Part shown: piece by piece, positions 1 through 9,146 of the stretch
Position numbering within the stretch: position 1 is the stretch's first letter
Layout: the number at the start of each line of letters is the position of its first letter
NCBI RefSeq assembly: GCF_024699965.1
Contig: NZ_JAJOMZ010000003.1
Location: 1-22,632, forward strand
DNA: 22,632 nucleotides
Direction: 5' to 3'
Source: Flavobacterium sp. J372
GTDB lineage: Bacteria; Bacteroidota; Bacteroidia; Flavobacteriales; Flavobacteriaceae
Notes under the pieces: generated by a model
The model's input: the letters and a program-made list of their open reading frames with translations, nothing else
Databases searched by the model: none
What the model was told of the DNA's origin: nothing
Made by a program: the position numbers and the translations under genes

Positions 1-3000
1 TTCTTAACAACCTTCTTTGTCACGCTACTGCCATTTACATCTTCAATCTTCGCGGAAATAAATGCCCTGGCTAAGCGCCGAAATATCGATGCTGTTTGTA
101 AGACATTGCTAAGCACGCTGCCCTGCCTGGTTGTATATCTCAATTCTAGCAATGCCTGTATTGGCTTTTATGTTGAGGATGTTTTTAGACGGCACAGGAT
201 AAACCGTGACCGTTGATGAACTGCGGCGATCCGGCGGCGGCGTCAACCGCTGTTGTCGGCCCAATGTTGTTATCAACTCGTAATTAAAGTGTGCCTGTGC
301 CAAAGTATCACCCAACTGAACATTAGCTTTTGGCTTTATCTTGCCGGCAATAACACCAATATACAGGATGGAAGCTCTGTTTACATTGCCAGCCAGTGTA
401 ATAAATGGCATCAAACGTAAATGTGGCCTCGGCACCATTTATTATTTCAACACGGCCGTTATGGCTCGTAACGTCAATCTGCATGGTTGTGATCCTTTCT
501 GCACCATCCAGCCAAGTTATTCCCCCTACCCCATGTTTCAGAAACGGATAAGGTAGTGAAGGTACTCATCGGCATCTTCAAGCGATATCCATTTTACTTA
601 AGCTGTGATATCGTGGGGATCATTATCGAAACTCCTACCGTTGCAGTGTCCGTTGCTGAGTTGTCGTCTGGCGTCGCGTCTCTACTGCCGCTCAGCGGCT
701 GATTAACTTTACTTCATCGCCTTGTTTTCATCGTTGCCATGTGTTTTAGCTATGAGGCTAACTATAGATTCTTTAGGCTGAAATACCGAAACTGTACCCA
801 TCTTGTAAGTGAGGTTATCTCCTGTAACAGTTGCCCCGCGGCGATGAATCAGGATCATAATTTAGTTTTTGCACCTATCAAAATTCCTACACAAGACTGC
901 CTCCCGCAGGTACTGTCCCTGTGTTTTTAACGACAACTTTGTATCGAACCGGGAATCCAGGCCTTACTTCAGTTATATTGTAAATTGAAACGTCAAGATC
1001 GGTAATTTGCGTTGTTGTCTGCAGGCAGAAATTAAGCGTACTGTTGCCTCCGCTGTTATTTGAGAAAGCAGATTAGCCAGACTGCGGCGTAGCCGTCGAA
1101 ATTTGCCAGTGGCGAAGTGTTGTTGTATTATATGTGCTTCCTGATTTGTTTCGTCGTGAAAACACTAAAAGCATTTGTAAAAGATGACCCCATGTATTAC
1201 TACCACTTAGTTGATAAATTACTAAAACCTGCTGTGACGTTGTATCTGTTGTATTTTCAACCATTGGCATCAACATCAAAACGTACGAGTGCCGGTAATT
1301 GTATTATAATATTCACCAACATTTTTAAACCAGCTTACTGAATCATCAAGCACCGAGCAGGCAGACGATATCATTTTTGCCATCGCCATTTATATCTGTC
1401 ACGGCTATACTGCTCTGGGTCCGCTTCCCCCGGTGTTAAGTATATAATTAGGTGGAAGAAATGTGCCTGTATTAACATTGTTACGATACCATACAGTGCT
1501 TGCCCATTGTGTGATGTTGAAACGATGTCTTTGTTGCCATCTTCATCAATATCAACTTACCTTTGTCATCTCAAAGTTAAGAAACGTAGTCGCAATAAAA
1601 TTTTTTTCTGACTGAAAGCACCAGACCCCATACCCTGAAACCATGGCAGTTCAGTGGGCTCTTGCAATAAACTTACCAAGATCCTTTCTTGCTCATCGGC
1701 ATTCATATCGGTTATTATTGTAAATTCTCCAAAAGGTATATTTTGCAAATCTGTTGCAGGGATTAAAGTGCCGGTACCCAAATTTTTATACCATTTAACA
1801 GCTACAACTTCCGACTGCCGTGTTATTTTATCAGGCTTAGTCATTATCAATATCGCCAAGAAAATTTTATTAGGATATATGGCCATGTAGTCCATGGTGT
1901 AATAGCATAAGGATTGGCTTAAATGCCATTGCCATTGTTTTATACACTTTAACAGCAGGAGCTATATAAGCAATTATATCTTTACCCGTCACTGTCTACG
2001 TCAACATAATTATAGCTGTAAGCAGGGTTGCCAAACTCTTCAGGTGTTATAAGCTGTTGTGTAAATATTCCCTGCCCGTTATTCTTATAACAAAATAGAG
2101 AAGTATAGTTGCCTTGCACCAAATATGTGCTGTTCGCCATAATGTCGAGGTCGCCGTCATTATCTATATCAACAAGCGTGGCATTACATGCGCCATTCAG
2201 AGAAGAGGTCACAATATTCTGGTTTCCTGTAAAGCCTTGCCCGTTATTATTTTTGTACCAAGTAATCTTCTTGTCGGTTCCAGATGATACCACAATATCT
2301 ATATAGCCATCACCATCAATATCGCCTGTGTCCGCTTTATTAGGGTCAAACACTGCGCTGGTGATGTTCACTTCGCTATTAAAAGCCATCCGGCGTGTTT
2401 TTATACCACGACAATTTGTAGCCCGCATTACTTGCAACAACATCAATACTTTCGTTGGTATTTATATGGCCAACCGCAAAATTGATGATGCCGGCCATAT
2501 TTTGGGCGATAACCTGCTCAGCCGCCACAATACCATTTCCCATGTTTTTGTACCAGGCCAATTTACCTGTTTCCCTTCTCGACAAGCCAATGTCGTGTTT
2601 ACCATCATTGTCAAAGTCGGCGGTTTCCAGCCAGAACCAATCATAGCTATTATTTGCCGTTAGTGGTGTAACCAGGGTTTGCCTCGCACCAAACTGACCA
2701 TTATTATTGTTTTTGTACCACACCAAACTTTTCAAGGAAAAGCTTGAATCCTGTTCCCATCTTATAAATACAATATCTTCATTACCATCACTATCCATAT
2801 CAGCAGCTGCGATATTAAAACCTATAGATGCTGTATCTATAGGTTGCATTGCTGCAAAATTCCCGTCCCCGATATTTTTAATTAAACCCATTGTATTTAC
2901 ATGGTTATACACAATATCCGGAAGACCGTCATTAGTGAAATCTGAGCATGTAAACACTATAGTTGCATCACTAAGTTGGGCAATTACAGTGGGCGAAGCG

Positions 3001-3526
3001 AAATTCTGCCCGTTAGTATTTTTAGACCAGCAAACAGCATTATTTTTTATAAACACAAGATCAGGTTTTCCATCAGCATCTATATCAGATAAATAAAGGT
3101 TTACATCTGCAATGGTATTGCCAAGACTAGCTATCATCACTACAGGAGCAAAATTACCTGCTCCGTCATTCTTGATAAAACCTATGTGTGCTGACTGACT
3201 TTGTTCACTATATCTATGGAAAATAATGTCCTTGTCTCCGTCACCATCAATATCACCTGTAATAAATCCGCGCATTGACTCACCTGTAAGTATAGTTTTA
3301 CCCCGGCCAAATGTACCATGTCCATCAATATTTTTATGCCATAGGATTTTGTTGACCCCTTACTTACAACATCATTTTTACCATCACCGTCAATATCTGC
3401 AATTGCAGTATACATCAAATGAAAGTCGCCGGATGTCTCGTCTGTTATTATTTCCCGTGCAAAACCCGTTTGGGCTTGAGCTGCCCCGCAAATCGCTAAA
3501 AACACAAGCGTAAAAATTTTCTTCAT
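1..3526 (-). CDS. Secreted FG-GAP/VCBS repeat protein with T9SS sorting domain (frameshifted, 3' end cut by window)
   Basis: This is a large secreted beta-propeller-type protein of about 1,170 residues, read right to left. It starts at 3526 with a signal peptide (MKKIFTLVFLAICGAAQAQ). About 13 FG-GAP/VCBS units follow between about 3460 and 1350, each with a calcium-loop motif such as DIDGDGKND, DIDGDGDKD, DMDSDGNED or DINGDGKND, alternating with WYKN-type strands. Below about 1050 come a DUF11-like stretch (DDNSATDTATV), a DUF7619-like domain (EYLHYLIRF, then KIKPKANVQLGDT; domain name from memory) and a type A T9SS sorting domain (VYPVPSKNILNIKA, later ALSQGIYFAKIEDVNG). The last readable codons (VTKKVVK) reach position 1, so only a few residues lie outside. 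The frame is broken many times, for example a missing G near 3357 and an extra base in the A-run 2381-2384, and the breaks are densest below 2000. The family is exported by T9SS and anchored at or released from the cell surface. The ligand is unknown. Confidence 0.85.
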
Positions 3527-3545
3527 AAAGTGATTTATTCTGCCG

Positions 3546-3577
3546 CGAATATAGCATATTGTTTTGATTTACAGCAA
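3546..3577 (-). promoter_or_regulatory. Candidate Bacteroidota promoter for the FG-GAP protein
   Basis: On the minus strand a TTG (3575-3577) is followed by a 21-base spacer and TATATTCG (3553-3546). This is one mismatch from the Bacteroidota -7 consensus TAnnTTTG, at the expected spacing from a -33 TTG. It lies about 20 bases upstream of the start codon at 3526. It was assigned by eye only. Confidence 0.45.
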
Positions 3578-3670
3578 ACAAAATACAAGCGACCGATATG
3601 TGGACTGTTTTACAAGCACACTAAATAAAGACTAAGCTGGAAAATTTCAGAATTTCAAAGAACGTTTGCA

Positions 3671-3729
3671 AGACTTGAAAAACTTTGAAAACTGAAGACT
3701 TTGAAACTTGAAGACTTGAAAAATGAAAC
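3671..3729. repeat. Imperfect tandem ACTTTGAAA-type repeat
   Basis: About six to seven imperfect copies of a 9-10 base word (GACTTGAAA, AACTTTGAAA, GACTTTGAAA, AACTTGAAGACTTGAAA) run head to tail, then grade into GAAACCTTAA. The word GAAACCTTAA also appears in reverse orientation in the spacer at 8286-8309. No coding potential is seen. The function is unknown. Confidence 0.6.
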
Positions 3730-3986
3730 CTTAACTTTCTACACTGCAAAATTACGGCGGCTATTTTGAACCGGCGTTACAAAACCCTTTCAAAAAGTTA
3801 CCGTTCATCGATTATTTTATAAGGAAGAATTTTCTTGCATTTTTTTAATTGAAAAACATATTGAACAGCACCTGTTAAAGAAGTGTTAATCGCTGCTCTG
3901 CAAAAATTCAAAAGTGAAGGCAAATAAGGCAATTTATTGTTCAGGTGTTAAATTCTGTTAAAACGAGGCGCGAAAATTAATTATCG

Positions 3987-3994
3987 TAACTTTG
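3987..3994 (+). promoter_or_regulatory. -7 promoter box of dxs
   Basis: TAACTTTG is an exact match to the Bacteroidota TAnnTTTG box and ends 16 bases before the repaired dxs start at 4011. Transcription would begin at about 4000, giving a leader of roughly 10 bases with no Shine-Dalgarno site. No clear -33 TTG was seen. Confidence 0.6.
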
Positions 3995-4010
3995 TTTTTT
4001 ATACCACAAA

Positions 4011-5781
4011 ATGCCGGGCAAAATTTTATCAAACATCAACTCCCCCAAAAGACATTAAACAGCTTTCAATTAGCGAATTACATCAGTTGTCGCATGAGTT
4101 GAGGGAGTTTATAATTGATGTGGTTTCGGTTAAAGAGGGGCATTTGGGTGCGAGCCTGGGCGTTGTAGAGCTTACTGTTGCCCTGCACTATGTTTTTGAC
4201 ACCCCTAATGACCTGTTAATCTGGGATGTAGGCCACCAGGCGTACGGCCATAAGATACTCACTGGCCGCCGAGACAGCTTTGACACCAACCGTCAGCTTG
4301 GCGGTATCAGCGGCTTCCCAAAACGCGATGAGAGCGAATACGATGCTTTTGGCACAGGCCACTCAAGCACTTCAATTTCAGCAGCTCTGGGCATGGCGCT
4401 GGCCTCAAAATTAAAAGGTGATTCTGAAAAAGTACACATTGCTGTGATTGGTGATGCCTCGATAGCATCAGGAATGGCTTTTGAGGCCCTGAACCACGCC
4501 GGGATGACCGATGCCAACCTGCTGGTGATACTCAACGATAATTCCATTGGCATTGACCCGAGCGTTGGCGCACTCAAGCATTATCTCACAGAGGTAAAAG
4601 CAGGCCGTAATCCGCGCCAAAACAACATGATACGCTCGCTGAATTTCAATTATAGCGGACCTATTGATGGCCATAATCTTGAAGTTCTGGTTGCCGAACT
4701 TAATCGGCAGAAATCACTGAAAGGCCCACGTTTCCTGCACATTGTTACAACCAAAGGCAAAGGCATGAAACTGGCTGAGGAAGACCAGGTGAAGTACCAC
4801 GCCCCGGGTAAATTTAACCGCGAGACTGGTGAAGTTTTGCCGGTTAAAAACGAAGGGCTTCCGCCCAAATACCAAGATGTTTTCGGGTTAACCCTGGTTG
4901 AGTTGGCGCAGCAAAATGATAAAATCATCGGGATTACGCCGGCCATGCCATCGGGCTCGTCTATGAAATTTATGATGGAGGCTTTCCCGGATCGTGCCAT
5001 TGACGTTGGCATTGCCGAGCAGCACGCCGTAACCCTCTCCGCAGGCCTTGCCAGCCAAGGAATGACGGTGTTTTGCAACATCTACTCAACCTTCCTGCAA
5101 CGGGCATATGACCAGGTTATTCACGATGTGGCTTTGCAAAATTTGCCTGTTATTTTCTGCCTTGACCGCGCCGGGCTGGTTGGCGAAGACGGCGCTACAC
5201 ATCACGGTGTTTTTGATATTGCCTACCTCAGCTGTATACCTAACCTTATCATTTATGCACCGCGAAATGAGTCTGATTTACGAAACATTTTATATACCGC
5301 CCAGCTTGGGCTGCCCCACCCCATTGCTATTCGCTACCCGCGTGGCCGTGCAGAAAACGCCGACTGGCTGAAGCCGTTTGAACGCATTGAAATAGGTAAG
5401 GCACAACAGCTGAAGTCCGGTAGTGAAGCTGCGATTTTAAGCACGGGTACAATCGGCAACAATGTTACCAAAGCGCTTGCAAATAGTAGTAGCGCTGATA
5501 AGTTTTCGCATTATGATTTTGGGTTTATAAAGCCGCTTGATGAAGAGCTCTTACATAAGATTTTTGCAGAATTCAAATCCATCATTACTATTGAAGACGG
5601 TACCGTTATCGGCGGTTTCGGCAGCAGCATTACGGCCTTTGCTGCAAAGCATAACTACAGAGCTGCTATCAGGGTTTTAGGGATTCCGGACAACTTCATT
5701 GAACACGGAACAGTAACCGAACTGCAACAAATTTGCGGTATAGACGTTAAATCACTTACCGATATTTTTTCGGCTTACTAA
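4011..5781 (+). CDS. dxs: 1-deoxy-D-xylulose-5-phosphate synthase
   Basis: Dxs condenses pyruvate and glyceraldehyde 3-phosphate to DXP using thiamine diphosphate, the first step of the non-mevalonate isoprenoid pathway, in the cytoplasm. The protein shows HLGASLGVVELTVALHYVF, DVGHQAYGHKILTGR, the thiamine-diphosphate segment GDASIASGMAFEALNHAG ending in NDN, and the transketolase central part with IAEQHAVTLSAGLA, DRAGLVGEDGATHHG and RYPRGRA. The long uninterrupted frame begins only at 4087, but the missing N-terminus (MPGKILSNINSPKDIKQLSI) is readable from ATG 4011. One extra base in the C5A4 run 4042-4050 breaks the frame. The repaired length is 589 residues, and the start is supported by the promoter box at 3987. 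DUF3078 follows 38 bases downstream. Confidence 0.96.
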
Positions 5782-5819
5782 AATTACCGACTTTTGCACC
5801 GAATTAAAACCGTTTCCCG

Positions 5820-6769
5820 ATGAAGTTCAGGGTATACCTCACTACAGTAGTGTTTTTGGCGTTTTTTTCTCAATTGAAAGCACAGGTGCTTATTACTACA
5901 ACCCTGCCTGATACCATTACTTACTGGACGAAAACCAATACCGTGGGCCTTGACATAAACCAGGTAGCTTTTGTTAACTGGAGCGTAGGTGGTAATAATT
6001 CGGTTGCCGGGCTTGCCAAAGGCGCTTTCATCAGGAAATACACCAAAGGCAACCTCAACTGGAATAATGAGCTAATACTGAAATATGGGCTTAACAGTCA
6101 GGAAGGGCGTGAGATGCGAAAGACAGACGACCAGATACAAATGAACTCGACCTTCGGCTACCGCACAGACACGATATCTAACTGGTACTACAGTTCAAAA
6201 TTTACTTTTAATACCCAGTTTGCCAACGGTTATGCCTACCCTAATACCGATATTGAAATCTCTGCCCCATTTGCACCTGCTTATATTTTCCTGGGTGTTG
6301 GTACAGAGTACATCCGCAAAGACCTTGGGCTTACTGCTTATTTCTCGCCTCTTACTGAAAAGACTACTTTAGTCCTGAACCAGATGCTTGCAGATAAAGG
6401 TGCATTTGGGGTTGATGGTGCCATTTATGACAGTGAGAGCAATAAATTACGAGACGGCAAAAGTCGCGTACTGAAGTTGGTATACTTGTAACCAACCAGA
6501 TAAAGCGCCCAGTAGCTAAAAACATAAAAATGGATCACCGTATAAGTTTCTACAGCGATTACCTGAACAATTTCGGGAATATTGATGTAGACTGGCAGCT
6601 GTCGCTTGATATGACCGTAAATGAATATGTGAAGGCCAACATAGGCACCCATATTATTTATGATGATGATATAAAAGCTACCGAAGAGCGTGATGGCGGA
6701 GTAGTGACCGTAGGCCCGAAACTTCAGCTGAAGCAAATACTAGGGCTTGGGCTGAGCTATACTTTTTAG
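5820..6769 (+). CDS. DUF3078 family outer-surface protein (one frameshift)
   Basis: The protein has about 316 residues after repair. A signal peptide (MKFRVYLTTVVFLAFFSQLKAQ) is followed by a beta-rich body with WTKTNTVGLDINQVAFVNWS and GGNNSVAGLAKG near the N-terminus, and by YSDYLNNFGNIDVDWQ and IGTHIIYDDDI near the C-terminus, all features of the Bacteroidota DUF3078 family. It ends in an aromatic strand (LGLGLSYTF), as in outer-membrane beta-barrel-like proteins. One base is missing around 6465-6475: the first frame stops at 6491, but the other frame reads on as TEVGILVTNQIKRPVAKNIK into the C-terminal half. It lies 38 bases after dxs. A near-match -7 box (GACTTTTG, 5789-5796) could give it its own promoter. 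The biochemical function is unknown. Confidence 0.87.
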
Positions 6770-6778
6770 TCAGATTTT

Positions 6779-6932
6779 TCGATTATTAGATCTTTCGACA
6801 GCATGACTATTTCAACAATTGACCTCTTCGATTACTCGACAGCATGACTGTCTGAATGCTTATTCTTCATATACTTGGTAATTCGAACAGTCGAAATCGA
6901 ATATCCAACTTTCGAAGATGTCGAACAGTCGA
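6779..6932. repeat. TCGA-rich repeat cluster between convergent genes
   Basis: Ten TCGA tetranucleotides occur in 154 bases. TCGACAGCATGACT occurs twice, at 6795-6808 and 6836-6849, with a 41-base period. TCGAACAGTCGA occurs twice, at 6883-6894 and 6921-6932, with a 38-base period. Small inverted repeats are present: GACAG/CTGTC with a 5-base loop in the second 14-mer region, and ATTCGA (6881-6886) with TCGAAT (6897-6902). It lies between the ends of DUF3078 and dgt and ends exactly at the dgt stop codon. It could act as a two-way terminator or be an intergenic repeat family. Confidence 0.7.
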
Positions 6933-8276
6933 TTATTTGTTCCCTGTTATCATATTGTACAACAGCACTGCCTTACCATCGGTAAGGGTTGATACAAAGT
7001 GGCAGATATGCAGCAGCCTGTCATATAAGTTCATTTTTTCGGTGATGAACTTTTCGGGAAGCATTTTCAGCAGCAGGTTGTCATAATTTCCCGCGGTGCC
7101 GTCATACTTTTTGTTGTAAGCGGTACAGAAGCTATCCAGAAGTACATTAATCATCCTGTAACCCATTATCTCCTTTTCTACTACTTCACGGCTTTGGTAG
7201 ATATTCTTCACGCTCAGATTGATGATATCACGCATTTGTGCAGTATATCTGCCCTGATTTGTGAGCGCGTGGGGATATTTACCTTCCAGTATCAATTCTT
7301 CGTTCTCAAGGAAGGTGCTTACCGCATCGCTGATAAGGCTGCCTATTGCCAGTGCACGCAGGTAGCTCAGGCGGTCTTCCTTAGTTGTCAGCGTATTATA
7401 TTTGGCTGCGTCTATAGAATCTTTTACCAGTTTTATGAGGTATTCCAGGGCAAATTCTTCAGGAATTAGGCCCAGGTTGATACCGTCTTCAAAATCGATA
7501 ATGGTGTAACAGATATCATCGGCCGCTTCAACCAGATACGCCAGCGGGTGACGCTCATAACCTATATCTCCACTTGTTTTATTCGGAATCATTCCCAGCT
7601 CTTTCGCCACGTCCTGAACAAACTCTTTATCGCATTGGAAGAACCCGTACTTCTTATCAGATATATTGGCAGTCGGCTTTTTAGGAAGCGATTCTTTGGG
7701 GTATTTCATGAAAGTGCCAAGCGTGGCATATGTGAGGCGTAGGCCGCCCTCAACGCCGGGGCGTGATGATGTAAGCAGTGTGAAACCGTTGGCATTGCCT
7801 TCAAAATCAATCAGGTCCTGCCACTCTTTATCAGTAAGCTTATCACGGTACTGCTGCCCGTTGCCGGTTTTAAAATACTCGCCAATAGCTTTCTCACCCG
7901 AATGCCCGAAGGGTGGGTTGCCAATATCATGTGCCAGCGCCGCCGCTGCCACAATAGCCCCAAAATCGTTCATATGGAAACCATGCACTTCGCTTAAGTA
8001 TGGATGCTTCTCTATGATTTTCTTGCCTACCAAACGCCCAAGTGAACGCCCAACTACACTCACTTCAAGGCTGTGCGTGAGGCGGGTGTGCACAAAGTCG
8101 GTTTTAGAGAGCGGTATCACCTGCGTCTTGTCCTGCAGGCTGCGGAACGCCGACGAGAATATAATACGGTCATAGTCCACCTCAAAGCCGAGGCGGGTAT
8201 CATCCTGTTCTTTACGTAAACGCTTGCTTGTATCGCCCTGCCTTTTAAGAGACAGCAGCTGTTCCCATTGCATCAT
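6933..8276 (-). CDS. dgt: Deoxyguanosinetriphosphate triphosphohydrolase (dGTPase)
   Basis: This HD-domain enzyme cleaves dGTP to deoxyguanosine and triphosphate, controlling dNTP pools. The frame is intact at 447 residues. HD-superfamily metal residues are visible: H68 in HTRLTHSLEV, H116-D117 in AAALAHDIGNPPFGHSGE, and D253/D254 in HPLAYLVEAADDICY. The N-terminal RIIFSSAFRSLQDKTQV is the usual Dgt signature. Two adjacent ATGs (8274-8276 and 8271-8273) could both serve as the start. It is the last gene of the leftward nrdB-nrdA-RDD-82aa-dgt run, 77 bases after the 82-aa gene. A dNTP-degrading enzyme downstream of the dNTP-making reductase suggests a shared nucleotide-pool role. Confidence 0.95.
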   Translation of the reverse strand: MMQWEQLLSLKRQGDTSKRLRKEQDDTRLGFEVDYDRIIFSSAFRSLQDKTQVIPLSKTDFVHTRLTHSLEVSVVGRSLGRLVGKKIIEKHPYLSEVHGFHMNDFGAIVAAAALAHDIGNPPFGHSGEKAIGEYFKTGNGQQYRDKLTDKEWQDLIDFEGNANGFTLLTSSRPGVEGGLRLTYATLGTFMKYPKESLPKKPTANISDKKYGFFQCDKEFVQDVAKELGMIPNKTSGDIGYERHPLAYLVEAADDICYTIIDFEDGINLGLIPEEFALEYLIKLVKDSIDAAKYNTLTTKEDRLSYLRALAIGSLISDAVSTFLENEELILEGKYPHALTNQGRYTAQMRDIINLSVKNIYQSREVVEKEIMGYRMINVLLDSFCTAYNKKYDGTAGNYDNLLLKMLPEKFITEKMNLYDRLLHICHFVSTLTDGKAVLLYNMITGNK

Positions 8277-8285
8277 GGAGTTTTT

Positions 8286-8309
8286 GTTTCAGGTTTAAGG
8301 TTTCAAGTT
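8286..8309. repeat. Short GGTTTAAGGTTTCAAG word repeat
   Basis: In the 77-base spacer between the 82-aa gene and dgt, overlapping words GTTTCAGGTTTAAGGTTTCAAG repeat the unit GGTTT/TTTCA. In reverse complement it contains CTTGAAACCTTAA, related to the word GAAACCTTAA at the end of the 3671-3729 repeat. It may be one dispersed family. Confidence 0.35.
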
Positions 8310-8353
8310 ACTCACTCTTGCAGCAAAACTTGTGGCTTGTGCCTTTTGGCTAG

Positions 8354-8602
8354 TTACTCTTCTTTACGTGGTGTTTTTACGAACTTCTTATCAGCCAGTA
8401 CAAAATCCTTTGACTTCATTGGGTAGTCGTGATAGCTGATATCGCTTGGGTTTTCAATCACCGAGCGTATCGTTATCTTATCGCCTTCCTTAAAGCTATT
8501 CACCACTATTTTATAATCCAGCAGGTACTCGCCACAGTGGTAGTTGCCTTTCTCATCTTTTCCGATAATGCCGGTGTATATATCCTTTTTATCTTTTGAC
8601 AT
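8354..8602 (-). CDS. 82-residue conserved-looking protein of unknown function
   Basis: I do not recognise this protein. It is small (82 residues), highly charged and rich in lysine and aspartate, with no signal peptide or membrane segment. It has one cysteine (NYHCGEYL) and predicted beta-type segments (YKIVVNSF, DKITIRSVIE) that could form a compact fold. Its start is only 3 bases after the stop of the RDD gene, so the two are probably translated together. It lies between RDD and dgt in the nucleotide-metabolism run. The tight spacing and the lack of frame damage argue that it is a real gene. Confidence 0.7.
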   Translation of the reverse strand: MSKDKKDIYTGIIGKDEKGNYHCGEYLLDYKIVVNSFKEGDKITIRSVIENPSDISYHDYPMKSKDFVLADKKFVKTPRKEE

Positions 8603-8605
8603 GAT

Positions 8606-9079
8606 TTATTCTGATTTGCCTATATCATCGAAAGAATTTTTCCGACTCATTGCTTCATTATACAATTTAATATCAACTACATAGGTGTTAGAGAAGTTGT
8701 CGTGCCAGCCATACGCGTCATCACCAATAAAAGATAATGCCTCAAAAGGTATCAGCCTGCACAATGTACGCAGCACAATTGTCCCAAAAGATGGTTTTGA
8801 ACCGTCGGCCATTACAACCATTGTCCCGGTGATTAACTTCCCTACCGTCCTCTGGAAAATTGATTCCGTTACAATGAAGTAAATCATTAATAGCAGCAGG
8901 CTGTACATGATATCTTCGAGCGTAGTCACAGTCTCAATCCAGGCCGTAAATCCTTCGGGATCTATTACAATCGCGATAAAACTCAACACGAACACAATCA
9001 CATACCGGAAAATTAGGTCTATCACAAAATTCCCGAATCGCTTGCTTTTTACAGCAAGCACATCATCTGTTATTTCCAT
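8606..9079 (-). CDS. RDD family membrane protein
   Basis: The protein has 157 residues and three hydrophobic stretches, roughly residues 17-40 (FVIDLIFRYVIVFVLSFIAI), 57-75 (IMYSLLLLMIYFIVTESIF) and 97-117. The family hallmarks are an early arginine and aspartate (RFGNFVID), the QRTVGKLITGTMVV loop, and RTLCRLIPFEALSF followed by GWHDNFSNTYVV. RDD proteins are inner-membrane proteins of mostly unclear role, and some have been proposed as ion exchangers. It lies 67 bases after nrdA and 3 bases before the 82-aa gene. Its link to deoxynucleotide synthesis is only positional. Confidence 0.88.
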   Translation of the reverse strand: MEITDDVLAVKSKRFGNFVIDLIFRYVIVFVLSFIAIVIDPEGFTAWIETVTTLEDIMYSLLLLMIYFIVTESIFQRTVGKLITGTMVVMADGSKPSFGTIVLRTLCRLIPFEALSFIGDDAYGWHDNFSNTYVVDIKLYNEAMSRKNSFDDIGKSE

Positions 9080-9146
9080 AAGGTGTTTTCAATCAAATAA
9101 GGAGCAGTTGCCTGCCCCTCATTTTCTGTTTGTGTTTGTTTTAAGG

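Larger units (their letters stand above)
3527..4010. other. Non-coding divergent spacer between the FG-GAP gene and dxs
   Basis: No convincing gene is seen in these 484 bases. They hold the candidate promoter of the leftward FG-GAP gene at 3546-3577, an AT-rich GAAA-word repeat tract at 3671-3729, and the -7 box of dxs at 3987-3994. The rest is AT-rich sequence without a clear hairpin or RNA gene. Confidence 0.7.

Noticed and set aside
4650..5081. 143-codon open frame on the minus strand inside dxs
   Set aside because: It is a shadow of dxs codon usage with no promoter, start context or domain.
4011..5781. dxs as a truncated pseudogene starting at 4087
   Set aside because: The normal N-terminus is readable from 4011 with one base removed, and a perfect promoter box lies just upstream.
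6779..6932. CRISPR array
   Set aside because: The repeats are only 12-14 bases, occur two times each, and are of two different kinds. There are no cas genes.
7666..8175. 169-codon open frame on the plus strand
   Set aside because: It lies entirely antisense to the well-supported dgt gene, and its translation has no recognisable motif.
8354..9079. Toxin-antitoxin pair (82-aa plus RDD)
   Set aside because: An RDD membrane protein with a charged partner does not resemble known toxin-antitoxin families, and the pair lies inside a housekeeping run.
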